Positions 1 to 14,700 of a stretch of 64,000 bases of DNA are shown piece after piece; within the stretch, counting starts at the first letter, position 1; each line of letters opens with the position of its first letter. Position numbers and translations under genes: made by a program. The DNA is taken from contig CH003301.1 of the NCBI GenBank assembly GCA_000149265.1, forward strand, positions 324,715 to 388,714. The letters are read 5' to 3'. This DNA comes from Ciona savignyi (lineage: Eukaryota > Chordata > Ascidiacea > Phlebobranchia > Cionidae). The notes under the pieces were generated by a model. The model was not told the origin of the DNA. It worked only from the letters and a program-made list of their open reading frames with translations, and made no database searches.

Positions 1-3000
1 GTCTGCATGACCACGTTTTTAGGTTTCAACCGAAAGTTTGCTCAGTTGTATCACGAAGTGACTGGAAATAAACTCTTTCTTCACATGAAACAAATTAAAA
101 AAGAGGTGAGAAACTTAAATTTTATTTTTTATTTAAGTTATGTTACAGCACAGTAGGTTGCAAAACCAAATTCAAGTTTTTGTAGTAAAATCCGTGGAAA
201 ATGGGAGTTTGAAACAGGCTATATGGAATAGGCTAGAATACAACTTTAAACCCACATGATACTAAAATTTTTAGAGAATCCGTAATACATCACATAAATC
301 CTACCTTTCTGCTTATGCTCATTATGTTTTAATTAAGGTACCATTTAAACCTGAAGAAAAATCTCCAGTGGAAAAAAAGAAGCCAAAACGATTGGCTATA
401 GGTAATTTTATTACAAAACATTATTCAATACTCTTACCTTTGGCAATAAATTTATTTTAAGCCAATCATTAAATATATACCGGTATTGTTTTAACGTTAA
501 TCTTTCACATTTGTGGTCTGTATAATGTCAATTGTCTAACCCATATTGTCTGAATTCACAAAATTCAACTGTTAGTCCTAATAGTAATTTATTCATGTAT
601 TGTATTCATCATTTTGATATATAAATATATAATATATAGAGTTAGCTGTTATTAATGTTTTATTTATCTGTCGACTTGGCCATGTACACCAGGCATAGAG
701 GGAGGGTTTACCCCAGATAACGATAACAAAGTTGAATATGACGATGTGAACGAACTTGTCATTCTTCCTGAGTATACAGTTATTAACCTGGAAGACATAG
801 AAGATATACCATCGGTGGTAAGTTGCATAAAACTCGTGTGTTGCGTAAAAAAGGACATGCAATTGTAATTTTTCATTTTGGTTTACATGCTTATTAACAA
901 GTCTGATAATAAAATTCTCATTTCTTAGATTTGTAAATTTGTCATGAGTATATCAACTGTCTGTGTAGTTGGGTTTTTTGCTGCTCTATAACTCACACAA
1001 TAAGTTATTTTTGATAACACCTTCTATGATAATAGGTTTTAGCAAGCGTCAGTGGTATATTGTCCTCAACAAGTGCTTCAAAGAAAGAAGATGAATTATC
1101 TTGGGATGGTGAAATAAGAAGTGTTTCTAAGTAATAAGTTAAACCTTTTTTATGCATATAACTTCTTATTGTAACAGTGGCAACATTAATTTATAAACAA
1201 ATTACTTTTCATATTTTCAAATTCTGAACACATTTTCAACAGTTTCACTTATTCTGGGTGTGAGTATGATACCACACAGCAGTATTGAAAAATTTAAAAA
1301 AAGTTTTAAGATACACAGTGTCATTGCTATTTCCAGTTTCTTATTTTTTTATGAGATACATCAGATCAATGTACCAGAGTAAAAACTCATTTTCAACAGA
1401 CTGATATAGTACTTGTTTCATTATTTAAGTTGATTGCATGAAAACTAAGATACCAACTTTTTTAGACATGCCATGGGGTTAAAGCAGCTTGACAACGGTG
1501 TTAAGATACCACCGAGTGGTTGGAAATGTAGTAAATGCGATCTGACGAAGAATCTCTGGTTAAATCTCACTGATGGAGAAATATCATGCGGAAGAAGATA
1601 TTTCGATGGCACTGGTGGCAACAACCATGGAATTGAGCATTTCAAAGCGACCCAATATCCACTTGCTGTAAAGCTCGGCACCATTACACATTCAGGCGCA
1701 GGTAAGATGTTTCAGTCTGGTTTTCTTATTTTAATTATTAGGGCTGAAACAATATATCGCTATTTTTTGATAGTTTTAGTACGCGCTTTGAAACAATTTA
1801 AAGAAATATGAATTTATATAAGCAGAATTCATGATTTTTGCATGTATAGTGCTGCGATAGTTAGTATGTGTAAATCAGTATTGTTGCAACCTTAAAAATA
1901 AAAAATAAACAACAATAAAATATCCAATGCATGTTTCAACATATTTGATTGTTTTTTTAATACCATTAGAACTGTTTGTGTTTATGATAAAACATATATA
2001 GAGCAGGTTACATTATAATCAACTTAAACACAGCAAAGGTAAGTACCTTAAATATAAACCAATATTTTCAGTCAGAAAGGGTAGTCCAGTTATTTCATAT
2101 CCTAATTCTATGATTTATATGAAGATGTACATTCGTATGATGAAGACACAATGGTGGAAGATCCTAAACTCGCACAACATTTGTCTCATTTCGGAATTAA
2201 TATGATGAATATGGAAAAGGTATATTATAATAAGAGTTGACTGGCACCTGTTTACCTGTCAGTTATATTTCACTTAGTCGAAGCAAAGCATATATTTTTT
2301 CCTGGTACGTAACCATTTCTGGTTATACAAGACTGAATGCCAGTATTTTTTGATTATCAATCGTTTTTTTAAGTTCAACTCTTGTTCTAACTAAAATTTA
2401 TAAGTTAATTTTGTTTTTGTTTTGTTTCCAAAAAATAAATGCTTGCGATGCAGACGTAGTTTATGTAATGGGGTATCCGGTATCTGACCCTAATGGGCAA
2501 ATAATCATAGACAGAACAAACAATGACGGAACTTGAAATCGAATTGAACGAAAGAGTGGGAAATGAATGGGATATTATTCAAGAATCAGGTTCAGACTTT
2601 TTTCCATGTATATACTAAGTCATTTCCTACAGTACTGACCCATGAAATCTCTATATATTTAAATATATATTTTCAGTAAATAGACAAACTGTCTTTAAAC
2701 TCCTTTTATGTTTGAAATTATTTACCGATGGTGGAGCCAGGGTTTTTCGTCACTACCAGTAAAATGTGACATAAACCTCCTTCTAATTTAATGTACAAAG
2801 GGTACAGCATAAGCTTTGAGGAAAAAGCTGGCCATTTTTGAAACATTACATTTTGAGATTGCAGTTGCCTTTTGTAGACAAAAATGCTTTTTTGGAATCT
2901 TTTGGAATTCCGTTAATTTTTAAAATCTAATTTTCAGGTAAAAGTTTAAAACCTTTGCGAGGGCCTGGCTTAGTTGGCTTGGACAACATGGGCAACACCT

Positions 3001-6000
3001 GCTACATGAATTCTGTTATGCAAGTATTATACACTATACCAGAGTTTCAGGACAGGTTTGTCAATTTTTTTTTCATCCATGTTTTTTGTTTTTACTTGTC
3101 TGTTTCTACCAGATACTGTATGGAAGGCAAATGTAAAGCGCTGTTTGTGAAGAAATTGGCAACTCTGGCGAACTTAGAAAGCAGTGGCTGGTCTGATACG
3201 ATGGTAAATATTGTTGAAGATAGTATCTACTTTTTGTGGTCTATTTAATCCTGTGATCAGTTTATTGTTATTATGGCTTGTGTTAATGAACCTTGTACGT
3301 TACTTTCTTTTCTGTGGTTTTTATTACAGGCATTTAAATGACAATATGTGTATAGGCGCGAACAGTTTAAAATGCGGCGTTGGTTGCAATTGCCATCTTA
3401 ATCGAATGCTTAATGTTCAGATCCTGTGTTCTATATTTTATATATTTTATGATTTCATGCCGTATGACATATAAAACTAATTTAAACTGAATACAATCCA
3501 TTGAAATTCAGGTATCAAACGAAATACAGAAACGGGTATCGGATGCATCGTCTGATTTCACCATCCAGTTATGCAAATTGGGACTTGCTATGTATTCACC
3601 CGAGATCATTCAAACTGGAAACTCAGCTCATGAGGTGAGCACTTTATCTCTGTACTTAAAATTTTTAGGTTTACAAAATTTTAGGTTTTCAAATATGTTT
3701 TCTTTTCATTCTTTATCAGTTCATTTATCTACAAATCAGCTGTCAATAGAATTGCCAATGTGTATATTTCAGAATAAGGAAATGACATCATGCTCTGTCA
3801 CCCCACGCACCATGAAAAGGATTGTGGGTAAAGGTCATGTTGAATTTTCCACCAATAGGCAACAAGATGCTCACGAGTTTCTGCTTCATGTTCTCTCAGT
3901 AATTGAGAGAGGGGAGCATAAAAATGGAGGAATATCCCCAGGAGAAATCTTCCGATTTATGGTAAAAAACCTGATTTTACTGATATTTGTTAGGCTCTCT
4001 GTTTAATTGATCTCCACCGCTAGTTACAACAAAAAGTTAAACCTCAATTGATCTCACATGAGTACATGACCATAGTAAAAATTGTTGTCAAAGCTGGTCA
4101 TTCCATAATGCCCCGTGGTTAGAGCTACCCCATGAAGTACCTTTCTGCAGAGACTCTTTGCGAGTAATAAGTCCCTGGCATGCGCTGGGTCCAAAAAAGT
4201 TTAAGCAGTGGACATGCTACCTAGTAAAGTAAGAATAAGATGTATTTGTGGGATATATGGGTGATGCAATACAAAGCGATAAAAAATTGTCAAAAAGCTG
4301 TATGCCTACAGTACAGTTTCCTTTGCGCTACTAATGTGAACATAATGTTTATATTACAATTTTAAACATTCCACTAAGTCCACTAAGACTGAGATGCTTT
4401 AACCTTAACACTGTGTGATTGAACAATCGATTGTTACCAGGTTGAAGACAGAATTGAATGCCAAGCGAGCAAACAAGTTCGATACACGAAACGAAGCGAT
4501 TATGCTCTTGCTCTGCCAATCCCACTTGAAGCTGCCACAAATAAAGGTGATTTGATGTTTAAGCTATAATGGGCAGTTAAGTAAAGTAAACAATTTCTTC
4601 TGGCTGCTAATGCATTCCCTGACCACTTAGTTGTGCATTAAAGTGGTGTGAATACAGCTGAAAGAATAACTTGTGATAAATTCAGTACATGTAAAGAAAA
4701 TGACAAAAAAGTATATTTTCGTAAAGTGTGTGTAGTTGTTTCTTTATCAAGATCTTTTATAATGAATTCTTACATCTTTTAAATTAATTTGAATCTAAGA
4801 CATGGTGTTTTACCACTGATACTCTAAAACCTATATAAAATACAGTACTTTTGCACCTCTACAATAACAACAATCAGTTTATGACCATGTTCTCATCACC
4901 ACCACCACGGTGGTTGCTTCTTTTGATATCCAGCGGCTGTGGAGGAGTACCAAGCAGTGGTGGAAGCAAATAAAAAAGATGTCAATGTGAAAATCGGCCA
5001 AATCGTGAGGCCTGTGGTGCCATTCACAGCTTGCATTGACTCCTTCGCACAAGATGAGCTTATACAAGACTTTTGGAGTTCAGCTGTGAAGGTTGGTGTA
5101 AATGATATTTATTAAAAAAAGGTTGTAAAGGGTAAGTATGGAAAGACAGTTTTATTGTATAAATTTAGATGTAGATGTCAAGTTTTATTTTTTGGTTGGC
5201 CACCTAACTCACTTGGAGAGTGAGCTTGTCAGGTTCACCTGCATGACTCTTGCTGCAGTTGTGTGCTTAAGAAAGACTTGTCTTAACATCGTGGGGTACA
5301 ATTACTCAAAATAAGTATCATATTCATAATGTTAATTTTAAAGTCGATTCCAACAGGAAAAAGCGGAAGCGAAGAAACGCACGAGATTCGTCACATTCCC
5401 CGACCACCTAGTGGTTCAAATGAAGAAGTTTACAATCGGAGATGACTGGACCCCGAAGAAGTTGGGTGAGGAGAATTTATCACTATGTTCCATTGGTATC
5501 GAGTGTAACTCCCATCAGATGGCTGGTAAAGGTGGCACATAACCTGACAGCAAAACAAATTGCGACGGTTAGGAATCAACTTTGGTGACTATCTGTAGCT
5601 TAATGAATGTGTCCCAGAGCATTATTGATAAGGTGCAATGTGTTGTAAAATACAGATTGTTAAGCAAGACCATTAAAGAGCATGACAGAATTTTAAAAGA
5701 GATAACCAGTGCAGACTTCATTAACTTAATGCCTAAACTGTTTCACACTGTTCAGATTTAGACTTTTAGAGGACTCAGTGTTATTTTAAATGTATTTTTA
5801 ATTCATTTTAACTTTTTATTTTACAATTTTTAATGCACTTGCTTGGACAGATGTGAGTGTGGAAATGCCAGATAATTTGAACTTGAATGAACTACGAGCG
5901 AGCGGGTTGCAGAAAGATGAAACGTTGCTCCCCGACATTGAACCCCCTCCTGCCCCACCTAGTGAGCCGCTGATCGATATCGACGAAGAGGCGGTGGTTG

Positions 6001-7927
6001 CTATCAGCCAGATGGGATTCCCTTTAAGTCGTTGCAGAGCAGCACTGGTTGCTACGGGCAACATGGGGGTGGAGCCCGCAGTGATGTGGCTCATGGAGAA
6101 TAATTCAGGTTTAATGTTTAATTAACTATCGTGTTGATTTATTCCACTGAATGATAAAAATAAAACTTTCCTTGGAAATGACAAGAGCAATAAGTGAAAG
6201 TAATCATGTGTGTGGATAGACACTTAGACACTTTAAGTGATATACCCACATGCTATAAATATAAAAAAACTGCATGTGTATAAATTTTTATGGTGCAAAT
6301 CACTGATTATTTAAAATGTTTTTGTGACACAGATGCAAATGATGCTTCAACTGAGTGCAACCATGCCACTGATGATAATATCTCATCTATAGTGGCGATG
6401 GGTTTCACTCAAGAACAAGCCAAGAAGGCCCTCAAAGCAACGGTGTGTGCTGGCGCTTATATAGCTTAATAGTGCTTTTCAATACTTCAAATAATCAGAT
6501 TTAAGTGAATAGTAGAAAGTTAAAACATAGGTGGTTAAACAACATCAGTTTAAAGCATCACAAACTTAACGATGCACATTGTCAGAACAATAACCTTGAA
6601 AGAGCTGCTGATTGGATTTTCTCCCATATCGACGAATTGGATTCGATTGAGGTGGACTCATCCGAGCCAACCAATCAGGATGCAGCTGGTGACGTTCCCA
6701 TGGATACAACAAACAATTTAAAAGATGGTTCTGGAAGTAAGCACTAAGTGGAATGGCTAGCATATTATGTATGGAGATTGCCTTATTACAACCAACCACC
6801 AATATTGCTACTCGTTTTCTTAAAAACTTCTACATTTTCTATCTATTGTTATTTTATTGAGCTTATATACCATTGTAGTCATTAATCCCCTTACTGCAAA
6901 TTTTAGAACTATGTAGTGCATAGTATGCACAAGCCATAACACCATTGACAAATAAGCATATTAACTTTAACCAACAAACAGTATTGACAAATAATCCTAT
7001 AACATTACCAACAAACAGTTGCATACTTAGCTTCATAAAACTTGGTGGGCATATGTTTATTGACAAAAGCAATATTACACCCCTGTATGATGCACACAAC
7101 CCACAATTTTGGATGAAACTGTCTATAAAATCATTACGTGGATAACAGTGCCATAGATGTTAACCCTGTACATAACAAAGCGTGCATCTAAATCTAAGGA
7201 CATCTACTGTATATTGTTACTAACATATCTTGACAGTAAAGATAGTATTGCTTGTGATTTTGATGTTCTGTTTACAGATTACGAGCTCTATGCATTTATA
7301 AGTCACATGGGAAGCTCAACAATATGCGGACATTACGTGTGTCATATTAAAAAAGATGGCAGGTTTGTCTTTATTTGTGTTCCTATCTTTACTGCAGTTA
7401 AACAATGTCCTCTTGCTTTCAAGCAGAGATAGCTTATTGGTATTACTGCTCCAACTAGTTGCCATTAAATTCTCCTGACATGGTTCTAGTTTTCGGTTCA
7501 TGAGTATACCTACATACTATGCTCAATGAAGGGGATATGGTATGACCACCTTAGAAATCAAGGCTTTAATCTTTCTGTCTAAATAGTTAGTAGTTGGCCT
7601 ACCAAATCTATTACAGTGCTTTGCATGTAAAAACACAGTCACACAAGCACTATACAGAATTATAAATTTCCACGGCATTTTTTTCATCTAAAAGTTGTGA
7701 CGGGAGGATTATGATAATTGCACACTAGCTTTAATTTTACTTATTTTGAGTCGATGTTTTTTATTTTTTCTGTACTGTTAAAATACAAGTATGGGTAAGA
7801 GACTGTATCTTATTTAGTAAAATATTGATTTTCCTTAAGGTGGGTGATATTCAATGATGAAAAGGTGGCTGAATCAGAGCAACCCCCCAAAGACCTTGGA
7901 TACATGTATTTTTATAAACGAGTGTGA
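1..7927 (+). CDS. USP5: Ubiquitin carboxyl-terminal hydrolase 5/13 (isopeptidase T), 5'-partial
   Basis: Cysteine protease that disassembles free polyubiquitin chains in cytosol and nucleus. Nineteen coding exons are in the window: 1-105, 338-401, 693-817, 1036-1130, 1466-1701, 2125-2219, 2511-2589, 2938-3055, 3113-3203, 3512-3634, 3773-3961, 4441-4546, 4934-5091, 5357-5465, 5851-6108, 6333-6442, 6586-6736, 7278-7362, 7840-7927. They join in frame to 794 residues; the first ~50 residues of the family lie to the left. Seen in order: a variant zinc-finger region; the ZnF-UBP domain in exon 5 ([18 protein letters not shown]), which grips the free C-terminal Gly-Gly of ubiquitin; the Cys box GNTCYMNS in exon 8; NRQQDAHEF; two UBA domains (AISQMGF and SIVAMGF) inserted in the catalytic domain; and the His box GHYVCHIKK in exon 18. 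Catalytic Cys and His are present. The end [11 protein letters not shown] is the family C terminus. USP5 and USP13 split in vertebrates, so this is likely their single pro-orthologue. Confidence 0.97.
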
Positions 7928-8735
7928 TTCTACATCTGTGGTGCTTATTGTATGTGCAACTCGCATTTAGCTTTACTGTGTCTGTGGCATAGATATAATA
8001 TATTAAGATATCTATGGTGCAATACTGCATGTTGTTCATCTCTTTATATTCAATTTGGTTGCTGCTACCTTGCGCATGATAATAAAGAAGTTCATATTTC
8101 TCAGTACTTTGTTCTTTAAAGTGTTTTTGGAATCCATTGGATTGGAAAAAAATTCTTAAAATGCTTAAACACAACCGGACCCAAACTGGAATGACTCCCA
8201 GCAAGGTTGCCAGATCTGTAGCAGCATATTAAATATCATTTAAGAGCATTTGCCCTGGTTGATACGCACAAGGATAGGGGACCAATTGTAAATATATCTT
8301 CCCCCTTTTACCTTAATTTTGCTTTTATTACAATATACTCTTCAATATTTAACATAAAAAGCTTTATTGAAAATATACAACGGAGTACAACATACAAGCA
8401 TATGGATGGTTTAATTTTAGATTTGAATATTTTAAGAATGTGCAAAACATGGAGCGTACCACACAGTGCAATGCACACAATAATGTACTAATATCTGACC
8501 ACAAGGGGCACTAGTGACATGGAAAAAAGTATGAAGGATAATTTGTAGCCACCTGGAAAATAGGTTATATAAATATTAAGGAATAAATAAGTATATTTTT
8601 TGCAATATTAGAATTTTTATTCTGGTATTGTACTACATTTTTTTGTAATTTTGACTTATTTTAAACCTACACACATTTTATAGTATTTAGAAGAAAGTTA
8701 AGCATTTAAAGTACCTAGGTTAAAAAACTTTTCAC
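7928..8735. other. Convergent 3' intergenic region, USP5 / CTLD-ZP gene
   Basis: Holds the 3' UTR of USP5 (to about 8100) and of the minus-strand lectin-ZP gene. For the latter the likely poly(A) signals read as TTTATT on the plus strand at 8363-8368 and 8324-8329. The two transcripts appear to end within about 250 bases of each other. I see no other gene here. Confidence 0.6.
8081..8086 (+). terminator. USP5 polyadenylation signal AATAAA
   Basis: A perfect AATAAA lies 154 bases after the USP5 stop codon and is the first canonical signal there. Cleavage is expected about 10-30 bases later. Confidence 0.6.
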
Positions 8736-11700
8736 TTACTTGCTGCTCCTCTTCCTTTTCCGTGGCCTGCTGTGTTTATATTTTGAGCCTGTAATGATGA
8801 TAATTTGTTTTTTTATTTCATTCCATTATAAAATAATATTCCTGAGTGTTAATAGTGAAAATCCCAGGAAAAAGGTTAAAGCAATGGAAATTCACATCAC
8901 AGTCTAATGGCATTGTGTTGTTATGGTAGAAAGTAAAAAGGTGTTGTTGTGCAACCTAAATACATACAGCATTCACAATATTTCTATTTAATAAAAATCG
9001 AAGCTCTTTTAAGTGGCACAATGACACTTTACTGAAAATTTAAACAAACACAAAAAAATATTAGAGTGCATTTTGTGACATTTAAATATGATCTCTATGT
9101 ATTTTATTACAAAAGTATGATTAAATACATTCGAACTCGTAGTATAAGAATATAAGTCATTGAGTGCTTTTGATTTTTATTGTTTATAACATATGTAAAT
9201 TAATGTTATAATTATAGCTGGAAAAGGGAAATATTCTTCAAGATATTTTAATAACTTTTTTGTAACATGGTCTCAGCATCGTTTTATTATTAATATTTTT
9301 TATGTTTACCTTGGTTGTCCGTGCTTTCTGTGTTTTCCACGATAATTGTCCCAGCATCTGTCTCTTCACTTCCATCCTCCTCTCCTGCATCTTCCACCAC
9401 AACTTCCTCCGGGTTTTCAACCTCATTTTCATCCGTTGCGTTACTGCTCTCTTCTAGAGAAAAAATAATATCGCCTATGTTAGTGGTTGGTGGTTTATAT
9501 ATTACCCTATATTTAAAGGATGAAGATGTGCATCCAATTATTTTAACCGATGTATACCAAGATACTTTAAAGTCGAGTCCTGTAAATCTCATTGGTCATA
9601 CTAAATTACATTGATCCTAAATAATATTAATACAACATTTCAAAATGTTAATCTCTGCAGCCCAACCTCTGGGATATTCACGGATAATATAGCCACTTGG
9701 TGTTCCCTCTTCACTATCAGGCACAAATATTATTGGTCCGGTGGAAATTTGGATCCGTTGTGTTAAAGTGTCATTCTGCAAGGAAGGAAATATCTTTTTA
9801 ATGTAATTACAAATTTATTTTCACAAATTTAAAAAGCCACATTTACACAAATTTAAAAAGCCACAAAAAATATTTTAGGGGAAATTAAATTGTATGTGTA
9901 ATTTGACTTGTAAAACTAAATAAATTCCAAATTAGCTTTTTTGGTTAAAATGAAATTGAATAGCATGAGTACAAATCAGCTGATAATGATAAATGATAGA
10001 AATACCTGAGCATTTCGTCTGCGACGAGATTCCACATCACATTGATATGGACATCGCACTGAACTTGCGCTACCAAGTGTGCAAACTATGAGCTCACAGT
10101 GCACGTAAATCTGTGAACGCAGAAGCAATTAAGGAGTTTAATTTAAGTTTGACTTTTTGTTGTTACCAACCATAGACAACTTCAAAGAAACAGATGATTA
10201 TATGAAAAGTTTTTCTATAATAAGTGGCTACCTTAGATTTACTCTAAAAGACATTTCCTCCTAATAATTAAAAAATTACCTAATGCAGAAATAAATAGTC
10301 AACTTCTATGAGTCTTGCCTTTCTTATTTTAAAATATCAAAAAGTTCCACTGGTAGGTGGAGTTGATGCTTAATTATCAAATTAAAAGACTTTTTTATGC
10401 ACCAATTCACTTGGTTTTAGCAATTTCAACTAAGTACCCTCCTCTATTTGAATCGGTCAGACCAGACGATCCATGTTTATTGTAATAAAATAAAATAGTT
10501 TAGTCAATTGAGCCTTGTTGTTCTACCCAAGCTGAGTTGATAACAAATTTCATGTTTGGTAAGGTCCTGTGAACTTGCCTTTGTGTAGAATCCAACAAAA
10601 CGAAAAGCCTGGACGCTGAATCGTGATATTTTGCCCGAGTCACTTTCTTCGAGTTGTAATGTATCATCACGGATGCAACTGAAACAACGAATTGTTAAAT
10701 TTAATCTAAAAATTGCACCAGATTTCATCAAGGTGCCTTCATCATCTTTAATACCATGTTATTGCATGACCCAAGTATATTCGTTGTTAAATAACGTATT
10801 GCAAGTTGCATGACTACTTTTTATAATGAATCTATTTGTCGATAGAGAGTTTCAGTATTTGCATCATATGTGGGTATTGGTTCTAGAAGTGTCATTGAGA
10901 ACATACAGCAGCCATATATATGGTTGCCAGTCATAAGAATATCATTTCTATAGAATATGTTACCCATTCTCCATCATCTGAAAGTTGTTTGAGTTGTATG
11001 GATCTTGATCAGGAGTGGCTACACACGTGACAGGATGCACCTCCACTTGGTGACTCAGCATCGTTAAACGAATCTATGAAAGATGACAGCGTGATATTGT
11101 ACTATATGCTCATTTATGCATAAAGCTTTTGAGTGGTGTTGGCCTATAATGGCGAAACCTATAAAAAATAAATAAAAACTGATGATTTTCTTACACAAAA
11201 AACAGGGTGAGCTTTTCCCTTATAGAGTGCAAAGTGCAAATCTATTATTATGTGTATCTTTAGAGAAAGGAGACACTGATGGGTTTTGTCTGTTTTTTTT
11301 TCAAATCCATTCTTGAAAAGATCTGTCTTACTTTATTTTTTACTACTGAAAGTCATAATGAAATCAAATTAAAGTAAAAAGATAACCATAACCATTAGTA
11401 TCCCATCTTATCAATAGAGGAAAATCAACTTAAAAATGTAAAGGTAATTAAACTTAACATTTGAAAATGTCACACTGAAACTGGCCTAAACTGTATAGTT
11501 TTTATGTTGGAAATTACAATCATTCTACAAGAAGCAATATTTTTTTATAATTAAAAAACTCAAGCCCACCTCAAAAAACAGTCGTTGTGAAATGCTGATT
11601 CTAATCGGATTATCACTCTTTGGAAACGGACAGTCGTAATTACTGTTTTTATAAACAAGGAACACATGGGGTAGGTTGGGTCCATCTTGAACCGTTACAT

Positions 11701-14700
11701 GAATTCTAGGTCGATTTTCAGCTGGTCTGAAGTTTTGCTGCATGAAACTAGATTTAAAATAATTACATAACCTTTTTTTTAATTAAAAATCTTTAAAAAT
11801 ATATAAATACGTATGTGACTGATATTAAAAGAATTGACTAAACACAATTTTTGTGAATCATGATAATGGGTCATAACTCTTATCTTTTATATTTTGTGGA
11901 GTATCGGTGGAAGAATTGTGTTAAAGTATAGTTTAAAACACGAAATCTACCATGAGCATATGCCGCTGTGGGTAGCGGCAATCCAACACCATAAATTCTG
12001 TTGACTCGCTGATTTCTTGATGACTTCGCAAAATTGAGCCACGACTGGCCAACCGAATAGTATTACTAAACGAAACTTCATTTCCTCGAATATTCTGAAT
12101 AAATGTGATATTTGGTGCTGGTGTTTACTGAAATATGTTCTAGAAAATTGATTAACTTATAAATAGTATGTTGTATAAAAATTAAATGATGAAAATATTA
12201 CACAACACATTATGTTTTGGGTATACATCGCTCCAATATTTGTTTAAATTTTTCGGTACCTTCATAATTTGGATTTTTAAACATTAAATCTGGATTAAAA
12301 AAAAGATAAAGTATTTGATTGTAATTCTGTGCTTTGTTGTAAAGCACAAGTTTCTCTACCTTTGCCATTGTTCCGCACCCATCCAAAGTAATGTGCACAA
12401 TTAAATGAGTGGAATTGCGGCGAGGACGGCACGATGCATTGTTCAGCACTGCCGTGGCATCTAGCATGAGAGGAAAGTTCGCAAGTGGACAAGCAGCTTT
12501 CATCATGAATGGTGAACATTCCAGTTGACATGTTCGTCTAGTATAGGTGGGCGACGGCGTCTCTGAGCATTGAGTATCATAATATTAATGCATTGTCATT
12601 TATCCATTATATTATTAATAGCCTTCATATCCCTAATTAATATCAGATAAATAATAAATGTCAACAAACATCAGCACATAGCTACCAGTACCAGAACAAT
12701 AAATCCTACTTTCTTACCCATTTCTCCAGAGGTGAAGTTTTCACTTTCAGTCAAATCGGGTTCTTCAAAAAAATAAATATGAAAGTTTAAAAATATGTTA
12801 AATTAAATAAAAAACACTTTTTAAAACTAAAATGAAAATGGTTTAAATGTAACAAATTTCCCCCTGTATTTTTTACCTCTCTATTTGACAGCCAAGTCAA
12901 GACTTTTTATCTGGAAACTAACCTGAATATTAAACTAATTCTAGTTGTTCACTGTAATTTAAAATCTGGGACAATATGTATGCATCGGTTCATACATAAG
13001 CAAAGAAACTAAATATTGAACAACACAGTATTCATGTGGCAAATGACATACCAGATGATGTATTTGTGTTATCGTGCGTGGAATTGGAGTCGACACCAGA
13101 TCCATATCCAACTACAGTCAACGGCAAGACTGTGAAATGATAACAGATACAAGTTAATAATAAATAGATACAAGAGGTGAGAGAAGATTATTGATTTATC
13201 AGATGATAACTTGTGCTCATGATCTAGTTGCCACAAAGTTCTACATTGTGTTAAATATACAGTTTTTGTTTAACACCTTTAACTACTGGGTTCATGAAAT
13301 GTCTGTTTCCTGCTTAAAAACACAAATGACAACTACATGGCAAGTTTTACAAGTATTCATTTTTTCATGATGGTAAGACGCATTATCTTTCAGCCAACTG
13401 GCCATACCAGAAAGAAAGGTCTGTTAAAGGGCTGGTATGCAGGTAAGAAATAAAAACCAGAACCCATTTGTATTCCATGGGTGTAGAAAGGCCTGATCCA
13501 CAAACAAAGGAGAATTATATTTATTATTCAATTTTAATTATTAATCTTATAAAACGCTCATATTTTAAAATCATTCTACTAAAACAAAATTTTAAAATGT
13601 AAAATAATCCAACCTGTTTCGTTTAAGATTTCAGTATCATTTTCATTTTCAACATATTCCTAGAATAAAAAAAATATCTAGTCGCAAAAATTACATGTGG
13701 TAGCATACAGAGTAGGCGATTGTGTTATCCCTATAAACAACAGGTGCACTAGGCACAGGTAATGACCAAACAGGTGCATGGACTAATTTTTACCTCAGTA
13801 ATTTTCTCCAATGCTGTAAACACAAACAGACATGGTTTTCAATATTAAAAGAAGTTAATTTTAAGTTATAACACACTTCAATAGCGTTGGTTACCTGTGG
13901 GAATATGATAATGTGTCAATAATGACTGTCGATGTCCCAATCTGTGTTATTAAAAAAGTGTTCTATCATATCATTTGCATGGTTATTATAAACATCTCAG
14001 TAAAATACTGCTTACCACTTACCACAATCAAGTTGTCAAAGCTATATTATTTTGTTTTAATACAAGTTAATTTTATTATTAATTCAGTTTTAACAGATTG
14101 TTTTCACAGCTTACATTATTATTATTTTAACAAATCATTTTATTATTAGTGATGTTGTAACAGATCAAGAATTGGGGAACAATTAAACAAATTGTTCTGC
14201 AGCTCTGTCAGCTGAACAGCTTGATGGATTAGTTTGTCACCTTTAAGCCGAAATATTGTTTTATAGAAATTAGTCTCAAGCTATCCGGTTGTGTCCGGGA
14301 AAGCACTTAGCAGACATCGCCTATGTCTTATTCATATACAAAAGGAAATTGTGCAAAAATAAAAAGTTACTTTACTTACAATTCAAAATTTAGAAAAATA
14401 TAAAGCGCAGTGGCCTTTTGTCTAAAATATATTTTATTAAAATTAATTTACCATTGGGGTATCTGAAGTTTCGAAGATTAAATTTGTTGGCATGCTTGTC
14501 GACTCTATTTCAACATCTATATAGGAATAATATAACGAATATAATTGCAAAAAAGGTAAAGATCATTTTGAGCACAATATTTAACATACAACAAATTCCA
14601 TGGCAATTATTAAATGTACATTCTTCTTTTACTGTGAAATTAAATTTTATGTAGTTTTGATATTAACAAAAATATTATATGTTTTAACATTCACCTGTAA

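Noticed and set aside
4105-4200. tRNA-like text (GTGGTTAGAGCTACC with GCTGGGTCC) in a USP5 intron
   Set aside because: Arms do not pair into a cloverleaf. At best it is an old fragment of another tRNA-derived repeat.
5220-5320. Faint resemblance to the SINE body (CTTGCTGCAGTTGTGTGCTT, then AAGAAAGACTTG) in a USP5 intron
   Set aside because: Too diverged to separate from chance by eye.
8445-8554. Possible extra last exon of the ZP gene, reading KWLQIILHTFFHVT and onward to a stop
   Set aside because: It is reached only if the donor overlapping the stop codon is used, has no recognisable content, and the simpler model ends at 8736.
13794-13813. A 20-base candidate microexon (minus strand, between good splice signals) in the lectin-ZP gene
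   Set aside because: Including it breaks the frame. The exons at 14516-14452 and 13659-13614 join directly in phase 0.
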